A stretch of DNA of 13,048 nt from contig JAOUGY010000081.1 in the NCBI GenBank assembly GCA_029865445.1, positions 1 through 13,048 of the forward strand. The letters are read 5' to 3'. A model generated the notes under the pieces. The model saw nothing but the letters and a program-made list of their open reading frames with translations, searched no databases and was not told the origin of the DNA. Origin of the DNA: Acidimicrobiia bacterium (GTDB lineage: Bacteria; Actinomycetota; Acidimicrobiia; Spongiisociales; ZC4RG35). Below, in pieces: positions 6,791-13,048 of this stretch; position 1 is the stretch's first letter; each line of letters begins with the position of its first letter. The position numbers and the translations under genes are program-made.

Positions 6791-7729
6791 ATGGCGTTGA
6801 CGGCTATCGACGTCCAACAGAAGAAGTTCGGCACGGCGCTCCGCGGGTACGACCTCGATGAGGTCGACGATTTTCTCGATGAGGTCGTGACCAGTCTCAA
6901 GGCTCACGAACAGCGGCTGGCAGAAGCCCAAGAACGTATCGCTGTGTTGGAGCAGGACCTCTCGGGTCGCGACGATTCCGAGAGTGCGATTTCGCGGGCG
7001 CTCGTCGCTGCTCAGCGGTCGGCGGACATGATCGTCGACGAGGCGAAGACCGATGCCGCCCGAATTCTCTCGGAGGCCGAGGCCCAGAACGATCGCCTGT
7101 CCGCCATCCGCGACGAGGAGCGAGCCAAGCTGTCGCTCGAGATCTCATCGCTCAAGGCTGGTGTGTCCGAGATTCGGGACAAGGTCCGGGCGCTCGCCAC
7201 CAGCTTGGAGTCGGACCTCGACGAGATGGACCGGGTGGTCGCCGAGGCGGAAGCCGAGGTGGTGACTCCCGGCGTCGCCGACAACGCACCGATCGTGGTG
7301 CCGGCACCGGCTCCCGATCCGGATCCCGATCCAACCGCCGACACGCTCGACCATGTGCTAGCCGAGGCGACGTTCCAGGATGAGTCGCTCTTCTCCGGAC
7401 CGGCTGCCGCCGTTGTCACGGTCGACGCCGACTCCCAGGACGAAGCCGATCATGACGAAGCCGGATATGACGATGCCGATCACGACGAGGCCGATGACGA
7501 CGAGGCTGCCGCGGACGAAGCGGATGAGACCGGTGACACCGTGGGCGATCGTGAAGCCCCGGTGATCGGTGACGAGACCCTGGAGCGTCAGGCCGGCGGA
7601 GACATCGACGCAGCGGTCGATGAGGGCTGGATGTCCGCGGACGACGAACCCGGCGATGCGTGGGAGCAGGAGGGCCTCGACGGTTGGGACGGCGAGGACG
7701 ACGACCGGCCTCGCCGGCCTTGGGAGTGA
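6791..7729 (+). CDS. divIVA: DivIVA (Wag31-like) polar/septal scaffold with acidic C-terminal tail
   Basis: Coiled-coil protein that senses negatively curved membrane at poles and septa and recruits growth and division machinery. 312 aa; ATG 6791 has AGGTG at 6781-6785. The DivIVA lipid-binding domain is residues 1-50, with LTAIDVQQKKFGTALRGYD (3-21), then DEVDDFLDEV (23-32). Residues 35-155 are a heptad-rich, highly charged coiled coil. After about residue 157 the protein becomes low-complexity: a Pro/Asp stretch (APAPDPDPDP), then six tandem pentapeptides of DEADH type (217-246), and a Trp-containing acidic end (280-312). Such an extended acidic tail is not part of the Bacillus or mycobacterial core and could be disordered. 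The gene ends four bases before the convergent ileS. Confidence 0.93.
   Translation: MALTAIDVQQKKFGTALRGYDLDEVDDFLDEVVTSLKAHEQRLAEAQERIAVLEQDLSGRDDSESAISRALVAAQRSADMIVDEAKTDAARILSEAEAQNDRLSAIRDEERAKLSLEISSLKAGVSEIRDKVRALATSLESDLDEMDRVVAEAEAEVVTPGVADNAPIVVPAPAPDPDPDPTADTLDHVLAEATFQDESLFSGPAAAVVTVDADSQDEADHDEAGYDDADHDEADDDEAAADEADETGDTVGDREAPVIGDETLERQAGGDIDAAVDEGWMSADDEPGDAWEQEGLDGWDGEDDDRPRRPWE
7439..7528 (+). repeat. 15-bp tandem repeat inside divIVA, six units
   Basis: Six consecutive 15-bp units of the form GACGAxGCCGATxAx encode DEADH, DEAGY, DDADH, DEADD, DEAAA and DEADE. Units one to four are closely similar at DNA level; the last two have diverged. The unit length is a multiple of three, so copy-number change would keep the frame. 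Confidence 0.9.
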
Positions 7730-7733
7730 GGGC

Positions 7734-10700
7734 TCAGACCGCCTTCTGAATCTCGATAGTCAGACCGAGTTCATCCGAGGAGTCGGAGGGCCCGCCGTCC
7801 GCTTCGACGATGTCGTCGGCCAGCACTTCGCGGGCGATCTCCACACCGTGATCGCCGAACGCCTTCCGCACGGAGGCCAGCTCTGATCTCCAGCGAACCG
7901 AAATGCGATCGGATACATCCAGGTTCCGTTCGCGGCGCGCCTGCTGGATGCGGCTCACGATCTCACGGGCAACGCCTTCGGTTTCGAGGGTCTCGTCGAT
8001 CGTGGTGTCCAACGAAACGGCGATGGCGCCCGACGACTCCACCACCGTGCCGGGGATGGGTGCGCGGGTGATGATCACATCATCCAGGCTGATTTCCTCA
8101 TTGACGACCTCGAGCTTCTCGCCCGCCATGAGGGCCTCGATGGACGAGGCGTCCAACCGGGTGACAGCGGCAGCGACGTCCTTCATGCGGGCGCCCAACC
8201 TGGGACCCAGCTTCTTGAAGTCCGCCTTGGCGCCGAGTTCGACGAGTGCGGACTCGTCGGCGCCTGCATCGACCGACTTCACATTCAGTTCCCCGGCGAT
8301 CAAAGCGGCGTGGGAGTCGACGACAGCCCGTACCTTCGGGTCGTGGCTCAGCACGCTGACCCTTCGCAACGGCTGGCGGACTTTGATCTGGCTCTGCTTC
8401 CGGAGCGCATGACCCAACTGGACGACCTCGCGGACGATCGCCATCGCATCTTCGAGCCCCGCGTCGATGAGGGCCTGATCGGCCCGAGGAAAATCGCAGT
8501 GATGGACGCTGCGGGGAGCCTCGCCGTCCGTTTCCGCCACGAGCCCTTGGTAGAGACGGTCTGTGACGAAGGGCAGAACCGGAGCGAGCACCTTGATGAA
8601 CGTCGACAGCACCTCATATAGGGTGGCGAAGGCCGCCAGTTTGTCGGCATCGCTGGCCTGCGACTCGCCACGTTGCGACCAGAACCGGCGTCGGGAGCGC
8701 CGGATGTACCAGTTGGTGAGGTCGTCGATGAATCCCAACGTTGGCGGGACCACGTTGTACAGGTAGTAGCCCTCCATCTGGGTGTTCACCTCGGCGATGA
8801 GGCTCTGGAGCACCGAGAGGATCCACCGGTCGAGCTCGGGTCGGTCTTCGGGTGCCGGTGCCGCCGCAAGGTCGGCCATGGTGATCCCATCGGCTTCGGC
8901 GTAGGTGGTGAAGAAGCTGTAGGTGTTCCACAGCGGCAACAGCACGGTCCGGACGACCTCTCGGACACCGTCTTTGGAGAATCGGAGCGGTTCCGCCCGG
9001 AGGACCGGCGAGTTGATCATGAATGCGCGGAGCGCATCGGCCCCCGATTCGTCGAAGATCTCCGAAGGATCGGGGTAGTTCTTCAGGCTCTTGGACATCT
9101 TGCGTCCGTCCTCGGCCAGGATCATTCCGTTGACGACACAGTTCTGGAACGACGGCATGCCGAACAGTGCCGTCGCCAGGACGTGGAGCGTGTAGAACCA
9201 GCCCCGCGTTTGGTCGAGACCCTCGGCGATGAACTGAGCCGGGAACGTGGCTTCGAACCGCTCCCGATTCTCGAATGGATAGTGGACCTGACCGTACGGC
9301 ATCGAACCCGACTCGAACCAGCAGTCGAGTACCTCGGGCACCCGAGCCATCGTCGCTCCGCATTCGGCGCAGTCCCACGTCACCTCGTCGACGTGGTGCT
9401 TGTGCAGGTCGTCGAGTCGGACCCCGCTCTTGGCCTCCAACTCGTCGATCGAGCCGATGCACTCATAGGTGTCGCACCCTTCGCAGTGCCACACCGGGAT
9501 ACACGATCCCCAATAGCGATTGCGGCTGATCGCCCAGTCCCGGGCGCCTTCGAGCCAGTTGCCGAAGCGACGGGAACCCACGTAGTCGGGGACCCAGTGG
9601 ATCGAATCGTTGCAACGCGCCATGTGTTCTGGGTCGACCTTCACGAACCAGGTGGGGATGGCCTTGTAGATGAGCGGAGTGCCGGTGCGGTAGCAGAACG
9701 GGTACGAGTGGCGGATGCTCTCGTGTCTGACGAGCAAGCCCTGATCCTTCAGGATCCCGAGGAGGACCTTGTCCGCCTCCTTGATGTTCATGCCTTCGAC
9801 CTCGGGCACCTCGGCCGTGAACCGGCCTTCCGAGTCGACTGGGTCGACCAGCACGTCGAGGCCAGCCGACTGCAGGGCGTAGAAGTCCGCTTCGCCGTAG
9901 GCGGGCGCCATGTGAACCAGACCCGTGCCGTCATCGGTGGTGACGTCGGGCGAGAGGATGATCCGGAACGCCCCCCGGTCCCGCTCGGTTTCGAAATGGT
10001 CGAACGGCTGCCGGTACTGGACGCCGGCCATGTCGGCGCCGGTCACCCGAGCCGCCGGAGTTGGAGCGTCTTTCCAGTACGCGCCCACCCTGTCGGCCGC
10101 GACCCAGAATCTGCCGTCCTCATCGTCGATTCGCACGTATTCGACGTCCTCACCGGCCGCCACGGCGAGGTTGCCGGGAAGCGTCCAAGGAGTCGTCGTC
10201 CAGATGAGGATCTCGTCGCCCGTCTCCACCGGTCCCCGGCCCTCTACCACCGGGAATCGAACGGTGATCGACGGGTCGTCGACGTCTCGGTAGTCGAGGT
10301 TCGCCTCGAAGTTGGACAGCGGGGTGGTGGCGCCCCACGAATAGGGCAACACCTTGAAGTCGACGTAGACGAGCCCCTTGTCCCACAGCTGCTTGAACAC
10401 CCACCACACCGACTCCATGAAGTCGGTGTCCATGGTCTTGTAGTCGTTCTCCATGTCGACCCAGCGGCCGATCCGGCGGATGATGTTCTCCCAGGCCTCC
10501 GTATTCGTCTGGACGAGCGAACGGCACGCCTCGTTGAACTCGGCAATCCCGTACTCGCCGATCTGGCGAGGACCGGAGATGCCCAGCTGCTTCTCGACCT
10601 CCATCTCGACGGGCAGTCCGTGGGTGTCCCATCCGAAACGTCGTTCGACCCGGTAGCCACGCATCGTCCAGTACCGGGGCACCACGTCTTTGATGACCCC

Positions 10701-10895
10701 GGCCAGCAGATTCCCGTAGTGCGGATTCCCGGTCGGGAACGGAGGTCCGTCGTAGAAAACGTATTCGTTGTCGGCCGGCCGCATGCGAACCGACTCTGCG
10801 AAGGCGTCGATCTGATCCCACAGCTCCAAGACCTCGGTTTCGAGGCTCGGGAAATCGACCTTGGGGTCGACTCGCCGGAAATCAGACGTGGGCAC
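7734..10895 (-). CDS. ileS: Isoleucyl-tRNA synthetase, type 2 (eukaryote-like)
   Basis: Class I synthetase that charges tRNA-Ile with isoleucine in the cytoplasm. 1053 aa from GTG (10893-10895), with AGGAG six bases upstream. The HIGH motif appears as PHYGN (58-62) in PPFPTGNPHYGNLLAG, and KMSKS is at 599-603 followed by LKNYPDP. These variants, and LDDLHKHHVDEVTW with the Cys pairs CEGC (471-474) and CAEC (509-512), are those of the type 2 enzymes found in eukaryotes and many actinobacteria rather than the E. coli type. The editing (CP1) domain has TTTPWTLPGN (233-242) and GTGLVHMAPAYGEAD (323-337). ESGSMPYGQVHYPF lies just past the second Cys pair, and the tRNA-binding region follows from about 690. 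No C-terminal zinc finger of type 1 is seen. The gene is on the strand opposite to its neighbours on both sides except DUF167. Confidence 0.97.
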   Translation of the reverse strand: MPTSDFRRVDPKVDFPSLETEVLELWDQIDAFAESVRMRPADNEYVFYDGPPFPTGNPHYGNLLAGVIKDVVPRYWTMRGYRVERRFGWDTHGLPVEMEVEKQLGISGPRQIGEYGIAEFNEACRSLVQTNTEAWENIIRRIGRWVDMENDYKTMDTDFMESVWWVFKQLWDKGLVYVDFKVLPYSWGATTPLSNFEANLDYRDVDDPSITVRFPVVEGRGPVETGDEILIWTTTPWTLPGNLAVAAGEDVEYVRIDDEDGRFWVAADRVGAYWKDAPTPAARVTGADMAGVQYRQPFDHFETERDRGAFRIILSPDVTTDDGTGLVHMAPAYGEADFYALQSAGLDVLVDPVDSEGRFTAEVPEVEGMNIKEADKVLLGILKDQGLLVRHESIRHSYPFCYRTGTPLIYKAIPTWFVKVDPEHMARCNDSIHWVPDYVGSRRFGNWLEGARDWAISRNRYWGSCIPVWHCEGCDTYECIGSIDELEAKSGVRLDDLHKHHVDEVTWDCAECGATMARVPEVLDCWFESGSMPYGQVHYPFENRERFEATFPAQFIAEGLDQTRGWFYTLHVLATALFGMPSFQNCVVNGMILAEDGRKMSKSLKNYPDPSEIFDESGADALRAFMINSPVLRAEPLRFSKDGVREVVRTVLLPLWNTYSFFTTYAEADGITMADLAAAPAPEDRPELDRWILSVLQSLIAEVNTQMEGYYLYNVVPPTLGFIDDLTNWYIRRSRRRFWSQRGESQASDADKLAAFATLYEVLSTFIKVLAPVLPFVTDRLYQGLVAETDGEAPRSVHHCDFPRADQALIDAGLEDAMAIVREVVQLGHALRKQSQIKVRQPLRRVSVLSHDPKVRAVVDSHAALIAGELNVKSVDAGADESALVELGAKADFKKLGPRLGARMKDVAAAVTRLDASSIEALMAGEKLEVVNEEISLDDVIITRAPIPGTVVESSGAIAVSLDTTIDETLETEGVAREIVSRIQQARRERNLDVSDRISVRWRSELASVRKAFGDHGVEIAREVLADDIVEADGGPSDSSDELGLTIEIQKAV

Positions 10896-10901
10896 GATCT
10901 A

Positions 10902-10906
10902 CTCCT
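10902..10906 (-). promoter_or_regulatory. Ribosome binding site of ileS
   Basis: On the minus strand AGGAG stands six bases before the GTG start codon, which settles the ileS start. The 78-bp gap upstream shows no T-box motif. Confidence 0.65.
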
Positions 10907-10973
10907 GACGGGAAACGGCCTCAGATGGTAACGACTCGCCCGGCCGGTCGATCTCGGTGATCCGTCGGGCGCC

Positions 10974-11255
10974 TCAGCGTTCGAGCAAACCTCGGACCGT
11001 GTCGGGGTCCAGGCCTTCGACGTCGATCGTCTTCTGCCGGCTGGACTCACCTCGTACCAGGACCGCGGGGGCCCCGAGCAGATGGTTCATCAAGTCGAGA
11101 ACGGCAGCGTTCGCCCGTCCGCCGTCGGGTGGGGCCGTGACCCGCACCTTGAGGGTGTTCCCATGCTCGCCCTGCACCTCGGTGCGCGACGCACCGGGCA
11201 CAACCCACACCACGAGGCGTGACCCGGTCTCGGTCGCGGTCACCCAGGTGGTCAT
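10974..11255 (-). CDS. yggU: DUF167/YggU family protein
   Basis: Small cytoplasmic protein of the DUF167 (YggU) family, function unknown. From the ATG at 11253-11255 it has 93 aa, the usual size. Family signatures are clear: VVPGASRTEVQGEHGNTLKV, then VRVTAPPDGGRANAAVLDLM, which is the hallmark P-x-D/G-G-x-A-N-x-A, and later RGESSRQKTIDVEGL. GAGG eleven bases upstream of the ATG is a weak ribosome site. The frame is open upstream to a TTG at 11345, giving 30 further residues without family similarity; I prefer the shorter form. It lies 78 bp upstream of ileS on the same strand and may share its transcript. In E. coli the homologue follows yggT, so its presence near the sepF-yggT block fits a wider conserved neighbourhood. 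Confidence 0.85.
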   Translation of the reverse strand: MTTWVTATETGSRLVVWVVPGASRTEVQGEHGNTLKVRVTAPPDGGRANAAVLDLMNHLLGAPAVLVRGESSRQKTIDVEGLDPDTVRGLLER

Positions 11256-11389
11256 GTGCGTATTGTCCTCACCCATCCGACTCGCGTCCAGCCGTGGGCG
11301 CAGTCGAAGCTGGGGGCCCTGCCGGAGGAACGCCTCATAGTCCAAGAGAGTTGGTACAGTCGCCGCGCTGCAAGGGAGGTTTCAGGCTC
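11256..11389. promoter_or_regulatory. Divergent promoter region between yggU-ileS and the TraR-like gene
   Basis: 134 bp between two divergently read genes, so it should hold a promoter for each direction. On the plus strand TACAGT (11355-11360) is a possible -10, but there is no good -35 at 16-18 bp. I see no clear pair on the minus strand, no T-box leader for ileS, and no strong hairpin. Confidence 0.4.
11374..11379 (+). promoter_or_regulatory. Ribosome binding site of the TraR-like gene
   Basis: GGGAGG lies ten bases before ATG 11390 and fixes the start; the frame continues upstream without support. Confidence 0.6.
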
Positions 11390-11764
11390 ATGGCCAAGGC
11401 GCTCGCGAAGACCAAGTTGAACGAATTGAAGGCACAGCTGGAAGCGGAGCGGGAACGCCTTGCCGACCTGATCGCCGAGCACGAACAGGAACTCGAGGAG
11501 GCCCGGCTCAGCGAGACCTCCGCCGATCGCAGCCCGGACCCGGGGAGCGCCGAGGCCGGCTCGATGAAGTTCGAATACGAGAAGGAACTGTCCCTGGAGC
11601 GCAACAGCATCGACCTCCTCCACAAGGTGGAGCGAGCTCTGGGCCGGTTGGAAGACGGAACGTATGGGACCTGCGAGTCGTGTGGGAGCGCTATCCCCGT
11701 CGCCAGGCTGGAAGTGCTTCCGTACGCCACCATGTGTGTGACGTGCGCGTCCAAACGGGGCTGA
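11390..11764 (+). CDS. DksA/TraR-type C4 zinc-finger protein
   Basis: 124-aa protein of the DksA/TraR family: an N-terminal coiled coil and a C-terminal four-cysteine zinc finger. Residues 8-40 form a charged helix (KLNELKAQLEAERERLADLI and on), 60-90 a second helix ending in ALGRLEDGTYGTCESCG, and the zinc ligands are Cys95, Cys98, Cys116 and Cys119 (CESC...CVTC). The finger segment IPVARLEVLPYATMCVTC is typical of the family. DksA binds the RNA polymerase secondary channel; whether this homologue does is not shown by sequence alone, and the loop between its helices lacks the DksA-type paired Asp tip as far as I can judge. Position before lspA matches ylyA of Bacillus subtilis. It overlaps the start of lspA. 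Confidence 0.9.
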   Translation: MAKALAKTKLNELKAQLEAERERLADLIAEHEQELEEARLSETSADRSPDPGSAEAGSMKFEYEKELSLERNSIDLLHKVERALGRLEDGTYGTCESCGSAIPVARLEVLPYATMCVTCASKRG

Positions 11765-12228
11765 AGGCCCGATACGCCACCGCGGTCCTCATCGCCGTCG
11801 CGATCGTCGCGCTCGACCTGGTCACCAAGCGGATCGCTGCACTCTCGTTCGTCGACGAGCGCGTCACCGTGATTCCGGGCGCCCTCTGGTTCACATACGG
11901 GGAGAACCCCGGAGCGGCGTTCTCGCTCTTCCAGAATGCGGGGCCCTTCCTCGGTGTGGCAGCCCTGATCGCCATCGGCGTCATCCTCTTCGCTCTTCGG
12001 AAACCACGCCCGGTCGGGGAAGTCGTCGCCTTTGGTCTGGTCATGGGGGGCGCCGCCGGGAACCTCATCGACCGGATTGCGCGAGGATCCGGGTGGCTCG
12101 ACGGCCATGTCATCGATTGGATCCAGTTCCCCAACTTCCCAATATTCAACATCGCCGACTCGGCCGTCACCATCGCGGTGGTCGTCATGTTCCTCGTTGC
12201 GATGCGCCACAGGCCCGACGATGGCTGA
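11743..12228 (+). CDS. lspA: Lipoprotein signal peptidase II (LspA)
   Basis: Polytopic membrane aspartyl protease that cleaves the signal peptide of prolipoproteins after lipidation. About 161 aa from GTG 11743; the start is uncertain, with GTG 11734 and a CTG 11761 overlapping the previous stop as alternatives, and no strong ribosome site for any. With the chosen start it overlaps the TraR-like gene by 22 bp. Four transmembrane helices are visible, near residues 12-27, 66-84, 92-107 and 140-153. Motifs: ALDLVTK (23-29), GENPGAAFSLF (53-63), GGAAGNLIDR (102-111) with catalytic Asp110, and NIADSAVTI (136-144) with catalytic Asp139. The first motif has Leu where many homologues have Gln after the Asp. 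The gene ends in an 8-bp overlap with the next gene. Confidence 0.93.
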   Translation: MRVQTGLKARYATAVLIAVAIVALDLVTKRIAALSFVDERVTVIPGALWFTYGENPGAAFSLFQNAGPFLGVAALIAIGVILFALRKPRPVGEVVAFGLVMGGAAGNLIDRIARGSGWLDGHVIDWIQFPNFPIFNIADSAVTIAVVVMFLVAMRHRPDDG

Positions 12229-13048
12229 CTCCTTCCGGTACGTCGTGCCGGCCGACCTCGACGGTGAGCGGGCCGACAAGGTGGTGGCGGTTCTCGGCGA
12301 CATGAGTAGGGCCGAAGCGCGGGCCGTGGTCGACTCGGGTGACGTCACCGTCGGGGACAGCCCAGTTGGGCCCAGTACCCGCCTGTCTGCGGGCACCGAG
12401 TTGACGTTTGCGGTGCCTGAGCGTCCAGACATCCTGGTGCCGAGCGAGGTCGCCCTCGACCTCGTATACGTCGATCCCCATGTCGTGGTGGTGGACAAGC
12501 CATCGGGTCTGGTGGTCCACCCGGTGGGAGGTCGTGTCCAGCCGTCGGTGGCAGCGGGGCTTCTCCACGCCTTCCCCGAGATCAGAGGGGTGGGGGAGGA
12601 CCCGCGTTGGGGCATCGTGCATCGCCTCGACCGGGACACCTCCGGCCTGCTGGTGGCGGCCCGCACGAACGAGGCGCACAAGAGGCTGAGTTCGGCCATT
12701 CGCCGTCGCGAGATCGAACGCGACTATCTGGCGCTCGTGGACGGAACATTCGAAGTGCCGCGCGGCACGATCGATGCTCCCGTCGCGGCCGATCCGAACC
12801 GGCCTCGCCGCCGGATCGTGAGTCCGTTCGGCAAGCCATCGCGCACCCACTATCGGGTAAGGTGCGGCTGGCCGAACATGGCGGTCTCGCTGGTCGATGT
12901 CACCCTGGAGACGGGGCGAACCCATCAGATCAGGGTCCACTTCGCGGCCATCGAACATCCGGTGATCGGCGACCGGTGGTACGGGAGACCTGCCAAGGTG
13001 GATGCGCCCAGGGTCTTCCTCCATGCCGCCCGGCTCCGCTTCGTTCAC
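12221..13048 (+). CDS. rluD: RluD-family 23S rRNA pseudouridine synthase, 3' end outside window
   Basis: Converts specific uridines of rRNA to pseudouridine; RluD members act on helix 69 of 23S rRNA, but the exact target here cannot be read from sequence. 276 codons are present without a stop, out of roughly 300-320 usual. ATG 12221 overlaps the lspA end by 8 bp (ATGGCTGA). An S4 RNA-binding domain covers about residues 16-65 (RADKVVAVLGDMSRAEARAV and on). The catalytic domain begins with LVYVDPHVVVVDKPSGLVVHP (81-101) and carries HRLDRDTSGLLV (134-145) with catalytic Asp137, then ERDYLALVDG (166-175), ETGRTHQIRVH (230-240) and PVIGDRWYG (247-255). The position after lspA is the same as ylyB in Bacillus subtilis and the rluD homologue in Streptomyces. 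Confidence 0.94.
   Translation, partial: MADSFRYVVPADLDGERADKVVAVLGDMSRAEARAVVDSGDVTVGDSPVGPSTRLSAGTELTFAVPERPDILVPSEVALDLVYVDPHVVVVDKPSGLVVHPVGGRVQPSVAAGLLHAFPEIRGVGEDPRWGIVHRLDRDTSGLLVAARTNEAHKRLSSAIRRREIERDYLALVDGTFEVPRGTIDAPVAADPNRPRRRIVSPFGKPSRTHYRVRCGWPNMAVSLVDVTLETGRTHQIRVHFAAIEHPVIGDRWYGRPAKVDAPRVFLHAARLRFVH

Noticed and set aside
8673..10931. 752-codon open frame on the plus strand antisense to ileS
   Set aside because: Shadow of the IleRS reading frame; no motif or plausible start site, and composition typical of antisense frames at high GC.
10896..10973. T-box leader or attenuator before ileS
   Set aside because: No T-box consensus (GGNACCGCG type) on the minus strand. A 6-bp inverted repeat CGCCCG/CGGGCG with a 23-base loop is present but has no T-run and is likely chance in GC-rich DNA.
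11335..12699. 454-codon minus-strand frame over the TraR-like gene, lspA and rluD
   Set aside because: Opposite three well-supported genes, no known domain, Ser/Arg/Thr-rich shadow composition.
12185..13048. Minus-strand open frame at the right end
   Set aside because: The plus strand here encodes an unmistakable RluD-family enzyme open to the window end.
1..13048. Mobile element, phage or defence island
   Set aside because: No transposase, integrase, terminal repeats, tRNA attachment site or composition break is visible; all genes belong to conserved core families.

Overview
This window is a conserved cell-wall and cell-division chromosomal segment from a high-GC bacterium, most likely an actinomycete-phylum (Actinomycetota) member. 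The reasons are the high GC content, the absence of ftsA beside ftsZ, a SepF and DivIVA pair downstream of ftsZ, and a long eukaryote-like (type 2) isoleucyl-tRNA synthetase. murB lies inside the cluster between murC and ftsQ. In Streptomyces and Mycobacterium, as I recall, murB is elsewhere, so a deeper class such as Acidimicrobiia is possible. That class assignment is inference from gene order only.

Layout. Positions 1-5903 (+): end of murG, murC, murB, ftsQ, a 249-bp non-coding gap with a 12-bp tandem repeat, then ftsZ, pgeF (ylmD/yfiH) and yggS (ylmE). Positions 5922-7729 (+): sepF, yggT (ylmG) and divIVA. Positions 7734-11255 (-): ileS and, upstream of it, a DUF167/YggU gene, both pointing back toward divIVA. 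Positions 11390-13048 (+): a DksA/TraR-type zinc-finger gene, lspA and an rluD-family pseudouridine synthase that runs off the end. Most junctions in the plus-strand runs are stop/start overlaps (ATGA, GTGA, ATGGATGA, ATGGCTGA) or very short gaps, so these are tight transcription units with likely translational coupling.

How the genes fit together. MurC and MurB make the UDP-MurNAc-peptide precursor and MurG completes lipid II. PgeF is the editing factor linked to MurC mistakes. FtsQ and FtsZ belong to the divisome, SepF is the probable membrane tether of FtsZ in the absence of FtsA, YggT is a small membrane partner, and DivIVA marks poles and septa and steers wall growth. The order ylmD-ylmE-sepF-ylmG-divIVA-ileS-(TraR-like)-lspA-rluD is the one known from Bacillus subtilis. 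Here ylmH is missing and the ileS block is flipped.

No mobile element, CRISPR array, tRNA, rRNA or evident new system is visible. The points most worth a second look are the 12-bp repeat array before ftsZ, a 15-bp repeat coding an acidic tract in DivIVA, the inverted ileS-DUF167 block, and a MurC that departs from two normally conserved Mur-ligase motifs.
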